A stretch of 64,000 nt of DNA from Bradyrhizobium sp. AZCC 2176. GTDB lineage: Bacteria > Pseudomonadota > Alphaproteobacteria > Rhizobiales > Xanthobacteraceae. Below, in pieces: positions 62,396 through 64,000 of this stretch. How positions within the stretch are numbered: the first letter of the stretch is position 1; the number at the start of each line of letters is the position of its first letter. The translations under genes and the position numbers were made by a program. The stretch lies in assembly GCF_036924645.1 (NCBI RefSeq), contig NZ_JAZHRX010000001.1:372001-436000 (forward strand). The letters run 5' to 3'. The notes below the pieces were generated by a model, which saw only the letters and a list, made by a program, of their open reading frames with translations, made no database searches and had not been told where the DNA came from.

Positions 62396-62929
62396 ATGCG
62401 CAAGCTGCTCTTCGAAAGCGTGTTTCGCCAGCCGCTCACCGAGCGGGCGCCATCGCCCGATGACGCTGCCATGGCGGAGCTTGCAACCGCGCTCGGACAG
62501 GCCGGGCGGCGGCGGCTCGGCCGGAGCCTGTCGATCCGCGAGGTCGATGCCGGATCCTGCAACGGATGCGAGCTGGAAATTCACGCGCTCAACAACGCCT
62601 ATTACGACGTCGAGCGGTTCGGCCTGCGGTTCGTCGCCTCACCGCGTCATGCCGACGTCCTGATGGTGACGGGACCGGTGACGAAGAACATGCGCGGGGC
62701 ACTCGAACGCACCTATGACGCGACGCCGAATCCGAAATGGGTCGTCGCGGTCGGAGATTGTGCACGGAACGGCGGATGCTTTGCCGGCAGCTATGCAGTC
62801 GTCGGCGGCGTCTCCGAGGTCATCCCGGTCGACCTGCACATTCCCGGCTGCCCGCCCGCCCCCACGGCCATGCTGCAAGGATTGCTGGCGCTGCTCGAAC
62901 GCGCGGACGCGGGCGCCGTTACGTCGTGA
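62396..62929 (+). CDS. hyfI: HyfI-like small subunit (NuoB-like iron-sulfur protein)
   Basis: 177 residues. SCNGCELEIHALNNAYYDVE, VVAVGDCARNGGCFAGSYAV and DLHIPGCPPAPTAMLQGLLA supply the four cysteines of the N2-type [4Fe-4S] cluster. It pairs with the HyfG-like subunit in the peripheral arm. AAGGGAAG precedes the ATG at 62396; the upstream in-frame part belongs to the palindromic repeat. No ferredoxin-like HyfA or HyfH subunit is encoded in the window. Confidence 0.93.
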   Translation: MRKLLFESVFRQPLTERAPSPDDAAMAELATALGQAGRRRLGRSLSIREVDAGSCNGCELEIHALNNAYYDVERFGLRFVASPRHADVLMVTGPVTKNMRGALERTYDATPNPKWVVAVGDCARNGGCFAGSYAVVGGVSEVIPVDLHIPGCPPAPTAMLQGLLALLERADAGAVTS

Positions 62930-62935
62930 GGAACG

Positions 62936-63274
62936 CTATCGAACCCGCTCCGGCATCCTCTTCGGTTGGCGGACGGTCTTGCTCTTTGTCTTGAGATTTG
63001 CCTTTGGATTTGCCTTGAGATTTGTGAGATGTTCGCGCAGGCGCACCCCTCGCCCGCCGGTCGCGCTCGCGGCACCCGGATTGATCAGCTCGATCCCGGC
63101 GCTCTCGAGCGCGGAAACCAGCTTCATCAGGGAATCGACGTTGGCGCGGATCACACCGTCGCTGGCTTCCATGCGCTGGATGGTCGGCACCGAGAGATCA
63201 GCCAGCTCGGCCATTTGCCGCTGATCGATGCTCAGAAGCGCGCGCGCTGCCCTGAGTTGATTGGCGGTAATCAT
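62936..63274 (-). CDS. XRE-family helix-turn-helix regulator, paralogue at the far end of the Hyf-like operon
   Basis: 112 residues. LRAARALLSIDQRQMAELAD then LSVPTIQRMEAS and NVDSLMKLVSALESAGIELI closely match the regulator at 55432-55728. The C-terminal tail NLKANPKANLKTKSKT is lysine-rich, built from a short imperfect DNA repeat, and is absent from the paralogue. It converges on hyfI with only six bases between stop codons. GGGAG precedes the ATG. Confidence 0.9.
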   Translation of the reverse strand: MITANQLRAARALLSIDQRQMAELADLSVPTIQRMEASDGVIRANVDSLMKLVSALESAGIELINPGAASATGGRGVRLREHLTNLKANPKANLKTKSKTVRQPKRMPERVR

Positions 63275-63457
63275 GGGCAGTTCTCCCGGTTCGGAAGCGT
63301 ATATATTTATCCCATCTGAATTACCGTCTCAAGCATCAACTCAGAGGTTCAGAATATCAATCAGGACGCTGCAAAATGATCTCTGCGTGATTGGCATCCG
63401 ATTCACAACATGATAAGCGATGTCTCAAACATCCTATTTGATGCATGGTGATGTCAG

Positions 63458-64000
63458 GTGCGGTTGCTGGGGCGCTATCAGGGCAGGAACGGTGCAATCG
63501 AGATCGTCGAATGCTCCGCGGATGGAACGCGGATCTATTTCGAGGAGGGCATCAGGCAGAGTCAGGCCACGCCCGACGGCGAGAGCGTCTTCAGCTATGT
63601 GAGGCTCATGGATGAGCTCCTGCATCGCGCAACGAACATTCTGGTCCTGGGATGCGGCGGCGGGAATCTCGCCACCAGGCTGGCGCGTCTCGGAAAAGAG
63701 CTAACGATTGTCGACAACAATCCGATCAGCTTCGTGATCGCTCAGAGATATTTCGGGCTACCGGACGGATTGCCGCTGATGGTGTCCGATTTCCGGAAAT
63801 TCATTCTCGATGGCGACCTGCTTTACGATGGGATCGCCATCGATGTCGGAGGTCCGGACTTTCGCTTTGATGATGAATTCGACGTTGAGACCTGCGACGC
63901 CATTCGTGCGCGGCTGACGCCCGGCGGCCGCATCGTCATGAACGTGTTGGTCGCGAACGACATCGACCCGGTACCCGATCGCATCGCCGCGCGGCTTGCC
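63458..64000 (+). CDS. Spermidine-synthase-like methyltransferase-fold protein (C-terminus off window)
   Basis: Open from a GTG at 63458 to the window end, 181 residues so far. The frame is closed just upstream by TGA at 63449-63451, which limits the start; GGTGAT is a weak ribosome-binding site. ESVFSYVRLMDELLH, then NILVLGCGGGNLATRLARLG and LTIVDNNPISFVIAQRYFGL, match the nucleotide loop and acidic residue of SpeE-like aminopropyltransferase folds, and YDGIAIDVGGPDF is the following strand. True polyamine synthesis is not shown; many SpeE-like proteins have other roles. Its relation to the Hyf-like operon is unclear. Confidence 0.8.
   Translation, partial: MRLLGRYQGRNGAIEIVECSADGTRIYFEEGIRQSQATPDGESVFSYVRLMDELLHRATNILVLGCGGGNLATRLARLGKELTIVDNNPISFVIAQRYFGLPDGLPLMVSDFRKFILDGDLLYDGIAIDVGGPDFRFDDEFDVETCDAIRARLTPGGRIVMNVLVANDIDPVPDRIAARLA

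Overview
The window reads as chromosomal DNA of a Bradyrhizobium-type alphaproteobacterium (inference). The support is high GC, alphaproteobacterial catabolic gene families, and many dispersed palindromic repeats of kinds I recall from Bradyrhizobium intergenic DNA. No rRNA, tRNA or CRISPR array was seen. It is an accessory-metabolism region, rich in uptake systems and in enzymes for nitrogen-containing and cyclic compounds.

Layout. 0-5.7 kb: a GMC oxidoreductase running off the left edge; a GIY-YIG nuclease gene bracketed by two 84-bp palindromic repeats; a Baeyer-Villiger-type flavin monooxygenase; an IS110-family element inserted in a dispersed repeat. 5.7-9 kb: a single-chain biotin-dependent acyl-CoA carboxylase. 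9.2-17.8 kb: two amidohydrolases, an NMT1/Tau-type ABC importer, a GntR/FCD regulator, an NTF2-like protein and an enolase-superfamily enzyme, with a shared operator-like motif. 18-25.3 kb: a CmcJ-like dioxygenase, an MFS transporter, HyuB, HyuA and an orphan amino-acid-type binding protein, probably one leftward unit. 26-32 kb: an HU-like protein and a Dpp-type oligopeptide importer with a fused two-domain ATPase. 32-40 kb: a DAO-type oxidase, a VOC protein, an NCS2-like permease with a cysteine hydrolase, a LysR regulator, a secreted NTF2-like protein and an unrecognised 455-aa protein. 40-46 kb: a urate-degradation cluster (uricase, fused OHCU decarboxylase/HIU hydrolase, PuuE allantoinase, allantoate amidohydrolase, urate permease, DUF3830). 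46-55 kb: an NTF2-like protein, an MscS channel, a sugar-type ABC operon with a frameshifted permease and a shikimate-dehydrogenase-like gene, a FadR-type regulator, an LLM monooxygenase and a quinone oxidoreductase. 55-64 kb: a hydrogenase-4-like membrane complex (HyfB, C, E, F, G, I) whose large subunit lacks the Ni-binding cysteines, bracketed by two paralogous XRE regulators, then a spermidine-synthase-like gene cut by the right edge.

The most striking observations are three. First, the IS110 element's leader folds like a bridge RNA whose guide loops match both flanks of its own insertion site and its own right end. Second, a palindrome-GIY-YIG-palindrome unit has 31-bp near-identical inverted ends. 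Third, the Hyf-like operon appears to be an energy-converting complex that is not a hydrogenase.
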